Assembly: GCA_002371215.1 (NCBI GenBank)
Contig: DFGL01000066.1
Location: forward strand, 1-15,657
Direction of reading: 5' to 3'
Source: Ruminococcaceae bacterium UBA3751
Lineage (GTDB): Bacteria > Bacillota > Clostridia > Oscillospirales > Acutalibacteraceae
DNA length: 15,657 bases
Each line of letters begins with the position of its first letter. Position 1 is the first letter of the stretch. The translations under genes were made by a program, and so were the position numbers. Below the pieces are notes generated by a model. It was not told the DNA's origin. It ran no database searches and saw only the letters and a list, made by a program, of their open reading frames with translations. Shown one piece after another: positions 1 to 6,576 of the stretch.

Positions 1-9
1 GTAATCACA

Positions 10-330
10 GTGAATGAATTCAACGAATATGTACGTGAGAGGTTTTCCTCATTCGGTGATATTGTTATAAGATCCATGATGGGCGGATACCTTGTGTACT
101 TTAATGGTAAATTGATAGGCGATATTTGCGATAATGAATTGTTCTTGAAAAGAACGCCGACATCGGACAGACTTCTTGCCGACTCAGAACTGCGTTATCC
201 TTACGAAGGTTCAAAAACGCTGATGCACGTATTTGACAGATTTGAGGATGCGGGTTTGATTGCAGAATTACTCGAAGGCATGTATGTGGAACTGCCCGAA
301 AGGAAACCCAAAAAAGCCAAATCAGACTGA
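10..330 (+). CDS. TfoX/Sxy N-terminal domain protein, start uncertain at window edge
   Basis: The protein is a short (about 106 aa) alpha/beta protein that matches the TfoX N-terminal domain pattern. It has RSMMGGY at residues 21-27, an FNGKLIGDI strand at 31-39, LFLKRT at 44-49 and a basic lysine-rich tail. In Gammaproteobacteria TfoX/Sxy promotes competence gene expression. Stand-alone single-domain copies like this one are common in Firmicutes and have no settled role. The frame is open to base 1, so the GTG at 10 is only the first start visible; the true start may lie just outside, since homologues usually have a few more N-terminal residues. The neighbour to the right is convergent and functionally unrelated. 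The family call is fairly safe; the function is unknown. Confidence 0.75.
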   Translation: MNEFNEYVRERFSSFGDIVIRSMMGGYLVYFNGKLIGDICDNELFLKRTPTSDRLLADSELRYPYEGSKTLMHVFDRFEDAGLIAELLEGMYVELPERKPKKAKSD

Positions 331-360
331 AAACTTCTGATTTACGGATAAGGTGAAAGG

Positions 361-409
361 GCGACAACTCAGTTAGGAATTTGGCGATTTGAGATTGATG
401 TGGTCAACC
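361..409 (+). repeat. 49-bp direct repeat, copy A
   Basis: The bases 361-409 match 13693-13741 without gaps at 44 of 49 positions, in the same orientation. The first 15 bases (gcgacaactcagtta) resemble the inner part of the tRNA-Asn fragment at 13975-13989. The rest (gatttgagattgatg followed by GTGGTCAACC) is shared only with copy B. The copy ends 9 bp from the stop codon of the ferredoxin gene. It could be an attachment-site remnant or a dispersed repeat. Confidence 0.8.
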
Positions 410-418
410 CGGCTATCA

Positions 419-799
419 TTATATATATTCCACTTCAATGGCATCAAAGCGGCATTTGGAAGCACACACGCCGCACTGAAAACACTTATCCTGATTGATT
501 GTAAACGGTTCCTTAACCTTGCCTGTCGGCGCTTTTGCCTTGCAGACGCGGTTGCACATCGTGCAGCCCTTGCATTTTTCGGGAATTATCGTTACCTTCT
601 TTATCCGTTTGTAGCCCTCGGGCGCGCTTATTGCGCTTACGGGGCAAACGCGGGAGCACTGCGAGCATTCAACGCAATTCACTTCGTCAATTGCATAGAG
701 TGAAGCGTCGTCATTTTTTGCTCCGATAGCGTCAAACAGACAGGTGAAGGCGCATGCGCCGCAGCCTACGCAAAGGCTTTCATCGATTTTAAATGCCAT
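419..799 (-). CDS. Polyferredoxin with four [4Fe-4S] motifs, AOR electron-transfer partner
   Basis: This 126-aa cytoplasmic protein has four CxxCxxCxxxC motifs, at about C10-C20, C42-C52, C76-C86 and C105-C115. Each can bind one [4Fe-4S] cluster, so it is a compact electron wire and not a simple 2x[4Fe-4S] ferredoxin. It is the last gene of the leftward AOR operon. Small four-cluster subunits are known to pair with the catalytic subunit in some tungsten oxidoreductases, so it likely takes electrons from the AOR at 1065-3008. That pairing is inferred from position. Its ribosome binding site GGAGGT is formed by the two terminal glycine codons of the upstream moaD-like gene, and the ATG follows six bases later. 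No intrinsic terminator is visible after its stop; a repeat begins 9 bp beyond. Confidence 0.88.
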   Translation of the reverse strand: MAFKIDESLCVGCGACAFTCLFDAIGAKNDDASLYAIDEVNCVECSQCSRVCPVSAISAPEGYKRIKKVTIIPEKCKGCTMCNRVCKAKAPTGKVKEPFTINQDKCFQCGVCASKCRFDAIEVEYI

Positions 800-802
800 A
801 GT

Positions 803-1054
803 TTAACCTCCCGAGGAAGGAGAGAGGAACCATACCTCGTCCCCGTCGTTTAATTTTTGCCTTTTCTTTTTGCAGTGCTCGCCGTTGATATATACGGTAG
901 CGTCGCTGAAGGAAAGGCTGCTTTTATGTTCGCCCGTTGCGATTTTATTGAGCTCGTTTAATAAATTGGAGAGCTTTTCGGCAGATATTTCAATATCGGA
1001 AATATGCGTATCAACTCTGTAAACTCCGAAGAGCTTAACCTTAACTTTTGCCAT
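803..1054 (-). CDS. MoaD/ThiS-family ubiquitin-like sulfur carrier
   Basis: The 83-aa protein has a beta-grasp beginning (VKVKLFG near residues 4-10) and a conserved C-terminus LSPSSGG ending in Gly82-Gly83. The terminal Gly-Gly is the site where an E1-like enzyme adenylates and then thiolates sulfur carriers. In canonical Moco synthesis MoaD pairs with MoaE to add the dithiolene sulfurs to cyclic pyranopterin; no moaE is present in this window. The gene lies between the AOR and ferredoxin genes, and a ThiF/MoeB-like activator is two genes upstream, so a sulfur carrier serving this AOR's pterin cofactor is the best reading. The ATG has a strong AGGAGGGG site. MoaD-like and MoeB-like genes are known in AOR operons of other bacteria, so the arrangement is not unique. 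Confidence 0.85.
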   Translation of the reverse strand: MAKVKVKLFGVYRVDTHISDIEISAEKLSNLLNELNKIATGEHKSSLSFSDATVYINGEHCKKKRQKLNDGDEVWFLSPSSGG

Positions 1055-1064
1055 ATTACCCCTC

Positions 1065-3008
1065 CTAATCTATCATTTTTGCCGCGGTAACGGCTGCGTC
1101 GTAAACGGCTTTGTCTATTTTTATCCCAAGCGTTTTCAGGCGGTGCCAGGTCGGAATACCGTCCTTCCAGCCCCTTGCGCGGTAGAATACCTTTTTCATC
1201 GTTTCAAGCGGAACCTTCGTTTTCGGGTTGTTCGGGTCCTGCAATTCCTCCGTCAGTCGTTTAGGAAGCTTATCCGCGCCCGCCTTCTGACCGAGGATAA
1301 CGTTTCCGATTCGCTCTGCGTTCCAACCGTACGCGCCCCAGGTAAGAAAGCTCGCCATATTTGATTTCATTCCCGTTGCGTGCTTAACTGCAATGGCGTG
1401 CGGCAGCAGAGGAATATTTATTTGCGGCACTTTTGTAAAGTGGCTGAGCAGATTGACAACGGGTCCGACGTATGGAAACGCCGCCAGAATAATTTTTGTA
1501 AGCAGCATATTCGGCTTTCCGATTAAAAAGCCCGGGAGCACGGCATAGCTTGTAAACAGGCAGCTGCCTGCAGCGGAAACGGATTCCATAAGATTCTGGA
1601 ACATAATCGCAAGCGCCGCTTTTCCGTGCGGCGTGAGAGAATCAACGTCAAGACCGAGACCTTCAACAACAACCATATAGCCTGCGTTGAGATGACATCC
1701 ACCGCGGTTGGAGGTGGCGTAGCCGAGCCCTTGACCGACTGCGTGGCGAGGCTCGTAGGCGGCGAGCTCCATGCCCTTGGCGTGAATGGCGTATTCCTTG
1801 CCGCCGAATTTTTCGCTCATCCGCTTGCTGCCGTCTGCAAGCTCTGCTCCTTCTCCTCTGCGGTAAGCAATATCCTCAAACATTTTTGAAATATTATCCG
1901 TTTCGCCAAAGTGAATTCCGAAATCGTGAACTCCCTTTTCGGCAAGCTCCATAGCGAAAGCCACTGAGCCCGCGCAGGAAATTGCGTCCATACCGAGTTC
2001 GTCCAGTTCATAATTCCATTTCAGAATTTTTTCCATATCATCGTTTAAAATATTCGGACCGAGCAGACCGAGCGTTTCCAACTCGGGGCCTTTGACAACC
2101 TTGCCGTCAACGTTAACGCGTCTTGCACAACGGATAACGCAGGTTGTGCAGGCGCCGTTTGAAACGAGATGGTTTTCCGCAAGTTCTTCGCCCGATACCT
2201 TCTCAAAACCGTCATATCTGCCTGCCGAGAAATTCTTAGTGGCAAGAATAGAATGAGCCTGCATCGGCGCAATAAGTCCTGCAGTGCCAAGCTTCGGAAG
2301 CTGTCTGCCCGTCAGCGGATGAGTCTGCAAAACCTTTGTCCATTTGATATTAAGGTCGCGGAGTTTTTCTTCGTTTTGGAGCTCGGGGAGCTTTGTGCCT
2401 CTCGCGGTAACGGCTTTCAACTTTTTATCTCCGAACACCGCGCCGACTCCGCCGCGCCCTGCCGTTCTTTCGTTGCTGAAAACGCAGGCGTAAAGCACCT
2501 TGTTTTCGCCTGCGGGACCGATAACGAGCCGTCCGGGATAATCAAGAAGTTTTTCCTGTGCTTCGCCCGTTGTAAGTCCCCAGAGCTCATCTGCGCTTTC
2601 AAAGGTAACCTCGTCCTCTTCAATGTGAACGGTTATCGGGTTTTCGCTTTTTCCGCTGAAAATAACGGCGTCATAGCCCGCGCGCTTCAGTGAAAGACCA
2701 AAATCGCCTCCGCAGTTTGACGAGGTAATAATATTGGTCAGCGGCGAAATTGTGGAAATGTTAAACCTTGATGTGTTAGGACATCCCGTTCCCGTAAGCG
2801 GACCTGTTGTTACAACAAGCCAGTTATCCTCATCAAACGCCTTCATTTCGGGCGTAATGTGGTGCAGAAGGATATCCGCCGCCATAATTTTTCCGCCGAG
2901 GGTACGCTGCCTGTCCTCATCGGTCCAGGGAAAATCGCTGAAGGTCTGTTTTGTTAAATCAACAAACAGTACCTTGCCCATATAGCCTTTAAAGTTAGTC
3001 AAAGCCAT
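1065..3008 (-). CDS. aor: Tungsten aldehyde ferredoxin oxidoreductase family catalytic subunit (AOR/WOR)
   Basis: This roughly 647-aa protein belongs to the AOR family, whose members bind a tungsten bis-pyranopterin and one [4Fe-4S] cluster and usually oxidise aldehydes to acids. Counting from one residue before the chosen ATG, it has the N-terminal GYMGKVLFVDLT strand, RGGVGAVFGDKKLKA (187-200), the cluster motif C288-x2-C291-x3-C295, the pterin-binding LDELGMD (336-342), and the fourth cluster cysteine C484 in AAGSC. The spacing matches the cysteines of Pyrococcus furiosus AOR. A hydrophobic stretch at about 500-540 makes it slightly longer than the archaeal enzyme. The ATG at 3008 is preferred because a GTG at 3011 would overlap the AAGGAG site. 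The start overlaps the end of the thiF-like gene by 14 bp. The nearby TupABC genes favour tungsten over molybdenum. Substrate is unknown; several gut WOR types do not act on common aldehydes. Confidence 0.95.
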   Translation of the reverse strand: MALTNFKGYMGKVLFVDLTKQTFSDFPWTDEDRQRTLGGKIMAADILLHHITPEMKAFDEDNWLVVTTGPLTGTGCPNTSRFNISTISPLTNIITSSNCGGDFGLSLKRAGYDAVIFSGKSENPITVHIEEDEVTFESADELWGLTTGEAQEKLLDYPGRLVIGPAGENKVLYACVFSNERTAGRGGVGAVFGDKKLKAVTARGTKLPELQNEEKLRDLNIKWTKVLQTHPLTGRQLPKLGTAGLIAPMQAHSILATKNFSAGRYDGFEKVSGEELAENHLVSNGACTTCVIRCARRVNVDGKVVKGPELETLGLLGPNILNDDMEKILKWNYELDELGMDAISCAGSVAFAMELAEKGVHDFGIHFGETDNISKMFEDIAYRRGEGAELADGSKRMSEKFGGKEYAIHAKGMELAAYEPRHAVGQGLGYATSNRGGCHLNAGYMVVVEGLGLDVDSLTPHGKAALAIMFQNLMESVSAAGSCLFTSYAVLPGFLIGKPNMLLTKIILAAFPYVGPVVNLLSHFTKVPQINIPLLPHAIAVKHATGMKSNMASFLTWGAYGWNAERIGNVILGQKAGADKLPKRLTEELQDPNNPKTKVPLETMKKVFYRARGWKDGIPTWHRLKTLGIKIDKAVYDAAVTAAKMID

Positions 3009-3642
3009 CACTCCTTATAGTAAGTGCGTGAATTTCATTGTTGTCGTAAATATACAGCTTGCCCGCGCTTTCGGTTTTGCCGAGAAAATAATCGGTTGCA
3101 AGCTGTGCCTCAAGCGCTCCGATAATTCCCGCCGTGGCGCTTGGAGAATGCATTTTTTTATCGGTATTATTAAGACAGCCCGCCGTCTCTAAGTCCGGAG
3201 TTTTATCGGGAATATAAAGATATGCCGTACCGAAAAAGCCGTCAATACTGCCGTTAACGCAGGGTATTTTATACTCTTTGCAAAAGGCGTTAACTTCTTT
3301 GCGCGTTTCAATATTATCTACGGCGATAATGACGATGTCGTAACCGTCAGCAAGAGAATTGTCAAACCTGCCGCAGTGGCTTTTTATTTCTGCTTCGGGC
3401 GCATAGGCGCGCAGCTTTTCGGCAAGAATCCGGCATTTTTCCTTGCCGATATCTTCTTTGGTATAGAAAAACTGCCGGTTGAGATTCCGCTCTTCTGCGG
3501 TGTCAAAATCAACGAGCAATAACCGTCCTATTCCCGCTCCTGCAAGGTGGACGGCAGCGTTCGTACCAAGTCCGCCGCAGCCGACAATTACCGCGCTGTT
3601 CTTTGAAATATCAAAGCCCTGTACCTCGCTTTTGATGCTCAT
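2995..3642 (-). CDS. ThiF/MoeB/HesA-family E1-like adenylyltransferase
   Basis: The 215-aa protein shows the E1-like nucleotide fold: GCGGLG (21-26), VDFD (44-47), RNLNRQ (52-57) and AVDN (107-110). Such enzymes use ATP to adenylate the C-terminal glycine of a MoaD or ThiS carrier before sulfur transfer. It is shorter than MoeB (about 250 aa), and no paired CxxC zinc motifs are visible; only single cysteines such as C128 and C156 remain in the C-terminal half. Its likely substrate is the MoaD-like protein at 803-1054 in the same operon. It overlaps the upstream mog-like gene by 4 bp (ATGA), with a GGAGGG site about 11 bp before the ATG. The family is clear; the choice between Moco and thiamin or another sulfur pathway rests on context. 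Confidence 0.88.
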   Translation of the reverse strand: MSIKSEVQGFDISKNSAVIVGCGGLGTNAAVHLAGAGIGRLLLVDFDTAEERNLNRQFFYTKEDIGKEKCRILAEKLRAYAPEAEIKSHCGRFDNSLADGYDIVIIAVDNIETRKEVNAFCKEYKIPCVNGSIDGFFGTAYLYIPDKTPDLETAGCLNNTDKKMHSPSATAGIIGALEAQLATDYFLGKTESAGKLYIYDNNEIHALTIRSDGFD

Positions 3643-4133
3643 TTTTCGTAATTCCCTCCGCAGTTTTGCGTATTGCCGCTGAGTGTTTCCACGGCGTGAG
3701 GGAGCACCGGAAGAACAACCTCAATGCTTTCTCTTACCGCTTTTGGAGAGCCGGGGAGATTGATAATAAGCGATTTGCCCCTTATTCCGCTTACAGCGCG
3801 TGAAAGCATAGCCCTGTCCGTAATTTCAAGGCTTTTTGCGCGGATTGCTTCGCTTATTCCGGGTACCTCCTTTTCAATAACGGCTTTCGTCGCTTCGGGG
3901 GTAACGTCACGCGGCGCGAAGCCCGTTCCGCCCGTTGTAAAAATAACGTCGCATTTTTCTTCATCCGCAAGCTCGCAGAGCGCTTTGGCAATTTTTATCT
4001 GTACGTCGGGAACGAGGCGGTATTCGCTTTTTTCGCAGAGTTCTTTAACACATTCTGCGATAGCGGGGCCGCTTTTATCCTCGCATTCACCGCGATAACA
4101 CCTGTCGCTGATACAAATAATTCCGAATTTCAT
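3639..4133 (-). CDS. Mog/MoaB-family molybdopterin adenylyltransferase-like protein
   Basis: This 164-aa single-domain protein carries the MoCF fold motifs TTGGTGFAPRDVTPEAT (66-82) and INLPGSPKAVRE (124-135). Mog adenylates molybdopterin with ATP, giving the AMP-pterin into which MoeA inserts the metal. In tungsten organisms MoaB plays this part. It is the first gene of the leftward AOR operon. The ATG at 4133 is chosen because GGGTGAT lies 4 bp upstream; a GTG at 4142 would put the start almost at the predicted transcription start. Its separation from both moeA genes, which are in the divergent operon, suggests it is produced in step with the AOR. Mog and MoaB cannot be separated by sequence inspection alone. 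Confidence 0.9.
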   Translation of the reverse strand: MKFGIICISDRCYRGECEDKSGPAIAECVKELCEKSEYRLVPDVQIKIAKALCELADEEKCDVIFTTGGTGFAPRDVTPEATKAVIEKEVPGISEAIRAKSLEITDRAMLSRAVSGIRGKSLIINLPGSPKAVRESIEVVLPVLPHAVETLSGNTQNCGGNYEK

Positions 4134-4150
4134 TCTTATCACCCAACTTT

Positions 4151-4179
4151 ATATTATCATATGAGATTTGTAAATTCAA
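4151..4179 (-). promoter_or_regulatory. Promoter of the leftward AOR operon
   Basis: Read on the minus strand, a -35 box TTGAAT (4179-4174) and a -10 box TAATAT (4156-4151) are 17 bp apart, with an extended -10 TG one base upstream. Transcription would start near 4144, only about 11 bases before the mog ATG, which leaves no room for a riboswitch in this leader. Confidence 0.75.
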
Positions 4180-4201
4180 CACAAAAAAATAAAAAATAAG
4201 A

Positions 4202-4229
4202 TTGAAATTTTAGTAATATGTGCTATGAT
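4202..4229 (+). promoter_or_regulatory. Promoter of the tup-moe-moa operon
   Basis: TTGAAA (4202-4207) and TATGAT (4224-4229) are 16 bp apart, with an extended -10 TG at 4221-4222. The predicted start, near 4236, falls just before the structured leader. The two -35 boxes of this divergent pair are 22 bp apart, so a regulator bound between them could affect both. Confidence 0.75.
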
Positions 4230-4239
4230 AAAAGTGATG

Positions 4240-4352
4240 ATATTGCCCGACTCTGTAAGGCTAAGTGTTAATAGACATATGCGTTGCAGAGCGTAGCCGA
4301 AATAAACTTCACATCGGCTAAAGGGTATTGCGGGAAACGGCAATGCCTTCCG
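4240..4352 (+). ncRNA. Probable Moco/Tuco (molybdenum or tungsten cofactor) riboswitch
   Basis: The roughly 140-base leader of the tup operon folds into several helices by eye: CTCTGTAA (4251-4258) with TTGCAGAG (4284-4291), TAGCCGA (4294-4300) with TCGGCTA (4314-4320), and GGTATTGC (4324-4331) with GCAATGCC (4340-4347) capped by a GAAA tetraloop and followed by CTTCCG. An AAGGG...GGAAAC...GCCTTCC end is, from memory, characteristic of the Moco RNA motif, whose Tuco variants are linked to tungsten genes. The genes behind it (tupABC, moeA, moaC, moaA) are the expected ones. A possible switch is ATTGCC (4242-4247) pairing instead with GGCAAT (4339-4344). The ribosome binding site aaggagc follows at 4361. 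Which cofactor it senses, and the exact ends, cannot be set by eye. Confidence 0.72.
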
Positions 4353-4374
4353 TGTTTGAAAAGGAGCAGTTATC

Positions 4375-5244
4375 ATGAAAAAAGTTTTAGCATTACTTAT
4401 GGCACTCGTTATGGCGTTTGCTTTCGCAGCTTGCTCTGCCAAGCCTGCCGATGACGCCGCGTCCACCGAAGCTGCCTCCCAGGCAGTTGCAGAAAACAAG
4501 GTAATCCGTCTTTCAACGACTACCTCCGTAAACGATTCTGGTCTTCTTCCTTACCTTCTTCCTACCTTTGAGAAGGAAACGGGATATAAGGTTGAGGTAC
4601 AGTCCGCGGGTACAGGCGCGGCAATTCAGAAGGCTATTGACGGCAACGCAGACGTTATTCTCGTTCACGCTAAGGCGTCTGAAGAGGAGTTCATTGCAGG
4701 CGGCTACGGAGTTGAAAGACTTCCGTTTATGTACAATTACTTTGTAATCGTTGGCCCGAAGGACGACCCCGCAGGAATTAAGGGCAGCGCTGATGCGGCA
4801 ACAGCATTCGGCAAGATTAAGGAAAGCCAGAGCAAATTTGTATCCCGCGGCGATGAAAGCGGAACGCATAAAGCTGAGCTGAAAATCTGGGGTGAAGGCA
4901 ACGAGCCGAAGGCGGAAACTGATAAATGGTATATCAGTGCAGGTCAGGGTATGGGCGCTTGCCTTACTATGGCGAGCGAACAGCAGGCATATTGCCTTAC
5001 CGATAAGGCAACCTTCCTTTCAATGAAGGACGAGCTCAATCTTGATATCGCTCTTGAAGAGGGCGAGGATATGAAGAACACCTATTCCCTTATCGCTGTT
5101 AATCCCGAAAAGATTGACGGGATCAACACCGAAGGCGCTAAGGCGTTTATTGACTGGATGCTCAGCGACGAAGCAAGCGAGCTTATCGCTAAATACGGCG
5201 AAAAGGAATACGGGGTTGCTCTTTTCAAGCTTCTTGAAAAATAA
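4375..5244 (+). CDS. tupA: TupA, tungstate-binding lipoprotein of ABC transporter
   Basis: The 289-aa precursor begins with a lipoprotein signal (MKK, a hydrophobic core, then FAAC with Cys20 as the lipidated residue) and an alanine- and serine-rich linker. The mature domain has the TupA signatures TTTSVNDSGLL (48-58) and SRGDESGTHK (157-166), which distinguish the high-affinity tungstate binder from ModA. It would sit on the outer face of the membrane and hand tungstate to TupB. It is the first gene after the predicted cofactor riboswitch, so uptake is probably tuned to cofactor supply. The site aaggagc lies 8-9 bp before the ATG. Its stop overlaps the tupB start by one base (TAATG). Confidence 0.95.
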   Translation: MKKVLALLMALVMAFAFAACSAKPADDAASTEAASQAVAENKVIRLSTTTSVNDSGLLPYLLPTFEKETGYKVEVQSAGTGAAIQKAIDGNADVILVHAKASEEEFIAGGYGVERLPFMYNYFVIVGPKDDPAGIKGSADAATAFGKIKESQSKFVSRGDESGTHKAELKIWGEGNEPKAETDKWYISAGQGMGACLTMASEQQAYCLTDKATFLSMKDELNLDIALEEGEDMKNTYSLIAVNPEKIDGINTEGAKAFIDWMLSDEASELIAKYGEKEYGVALFKLLEK

Positions 5245-5930
5245 TGGAAGCAATTAAACAGGCGTTTGATTTGTTGTTTTCCCTTGATAAAGAACTGCTT
5301 CAGATTATCGGCGTAACGCTGAGAATGTCCTTTTTCAGCACGACGGTTTCGTGCCTGATAGGACTGCCGCTCGGCGCTCTGCTCGGAACCCGCAGCTTTA
5401 AGGGGAAATCGTTTATAAAAAAACTTGTACACACATTAATGGGCTTGCCGCCGGTGGTGGCAGGCCTGCTTGTGTATACGCTGTTTACCCATTACGGGCC
5501 GTTCGGAAGGCTTAATCTTCTTTTTACGGTACAGATTATGGTAATAGCTCAGGTGCTTCTGATTACGCCTGTTGTTATCGGTCTTTCCTCCTCGTTTATT
5601 GAAAGCGCGTCGAAGCCCGTTATTGAAACGGCGAAAGGCCTCGGATTTTCTAAAGGTAAAATCGCAAAGCTCTGTATATCCGAGGGGCGCTCCTCTCTGT
5701 TTTCCGTTGTGCTCAACGCCTTCGGACGCTCCATTGCCGAGGTCGGTGCGGTAAGCATAGTCGGAGGCAACATTCAGTGGAAAACAAGAGTTATGACCAC
5801 GGCTATTATGCTTGAAACCAATAAGGGCAAGTTTTCCTTTGCTCTTGCGCTTGGAATTATTCTTCTGCTGATCGCGTTCTTTGTCAACGCGCTCGCGTCT
5901 TTCATCGTAAAGGAGGCGCCGAATGATTAG
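5244..5930 (+). CDS. tupB: TupB, tungstate ABC transporter permease
   Basis: This 228-aa inner-membrane permease has about five hydrophobic segments (roughly 22-48, 62-82, 94-116, 150-174 and 199-222). The loop around ETAKGLGFSKGKIAKL (128-143) is the EAA-type coupling helix that contacts the ATPase. It would form a homodimeric channel with TupA outside and TupC inside. The gene starts inside the tupA stop codon (TAATG), with no good ribosome binding site of its own, which implies translational coupling. It overlaps tupC by 8 bp. Confidence 0.93.
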   Translation: MEAIKQAFDLLFSLDKELLQIIGVTLRMSFFSTTVSCLIGLPLGALLGTRSFKGKSFIKKLVHTLMGLPPVVAGLLVYTLFTHYGPFGRLNLLFTVQIMVIAQVLLITPVVIGLSSSFIESASKPVIETAKGLGFSKGKIAKLCISEGRSSLFSVVLNAFGRSIAEVGAVSIVGGNIQWKTRVMTTAIMLETNKGKFSFALALGIILLLIAFFVNALASFIVKEAPND

Positions 5931-6576
5931 TATTAAGAATTTGAAAAAATGCTACGGTGAGCGCACGTTATTGGATATACGGGAATTAGAAATTCACGAT
6001 GGTGATACAGTAGCCTTTGCGGGAGCAAACGGCAGCGGAAAAACAACGCTGCTGCGTATTCTTGCGGGTACGCTGAAAGCAACCGAAGGTGAAGTCGACA
6101 TATCCAAAGAGGTACTGTATCTTCCGCAGCAGAGTTATGCCTTTCGCGGTAACTTATTGAAAAATATTACACTCGGAGGTGCTGACAAAAATGAGGCAAA
6201 ACACCTTTTGGAAAAGTTGGAGCTGTCGCACTTAACGGATAAAAAAGCCTCCTCGCTTTCCGGCGGTGAACTGCAAAGACTGGCACTGTGCCGTCTGCTT
6301 GTAAGGGATTGCAGGCTGCTTCTGCTTGACGAGCCTACAAGCGCGTGCGATGCTGAGGGCGCGCAGCTTGTAATCAGCGCAATTAAAGATTATCAGAAAA
6401 AGAACGGGTGTACCATTTTAATGAGTACCCATTCTCCCGTGCTCGCAGCTAACGCCGCCGACAGACTTATAATACTCAACAGCGGAAAAATTGAAACACA
6501 GGGCGCACCGAAAGAGGTGCTCTTGCACCCGGAAACCGACTGGGCAAAAAGCTTTATTGCAGGGTGGAAAATATAA
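5923..6576 (+). CDS. tupC: TupC, tungstate ABC transporter ATP-binding protein
   Basis: The 217-aa ATPase has all the ABC motifs in order: Walker A GANGSGKT (34-41), Q-loop LPQQ (67-70), signature LSGGE (112-116), Walker B LLLLDEP (132-138) and H-loop STH (168-170). There is no extra C-terminal regulatory (TOBE) domain of the kind found in ModC, which fits the short Tup type. The AAGGAGG site lies inside the last codons of tupB. The stop overlaps the next gene by one base (TAATG). With tupA and tupB it completes the tungstate importer. Confidence 0.93.
   Translation: MISIKNLKKCYGERTLLDIRELEIHDGDTVAFAGANGSGKTTLLRILAGTLKATEGEVDISKEVLYLPQQSYAFRGNLLKNITLGGADKNEAKHLLEKLELSHLTDKKASSLSGGELQRLALCRLLVRDCRLLLLDEPTSACDAEGAQLVISAIKDYQKKNGCTILMSTHSPVLAANAADRLIILNSGKIETQGAPKEVLLHPETDWAKSFIAGWKI

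Noticed and set aside
389..703. 104-codon open frame on the plus strand
   Set aside because: It is antisense to the four-cluster ferredoxin gene, whose cysteine motifs are decisive.
2169..2693. 174-codon open frame on the plus strand
   Set aside because: It lies wholly inside the aor gene on the opposite strand and shows no recognisable motifs.
4176..4499. 107-codon minus-strand frame over the divergent promoter region
   Set aside because: It overlaps both promoters, the riboswitch-like leader and the tupA signal peptide in antisense.
6564..6575. GTG start 12 bp upstream of moeA
   Set aside because: The ATG at 6576 makes the TAATG overlap seen at two other junctions of this operon and is better placed behind GGGTGG.
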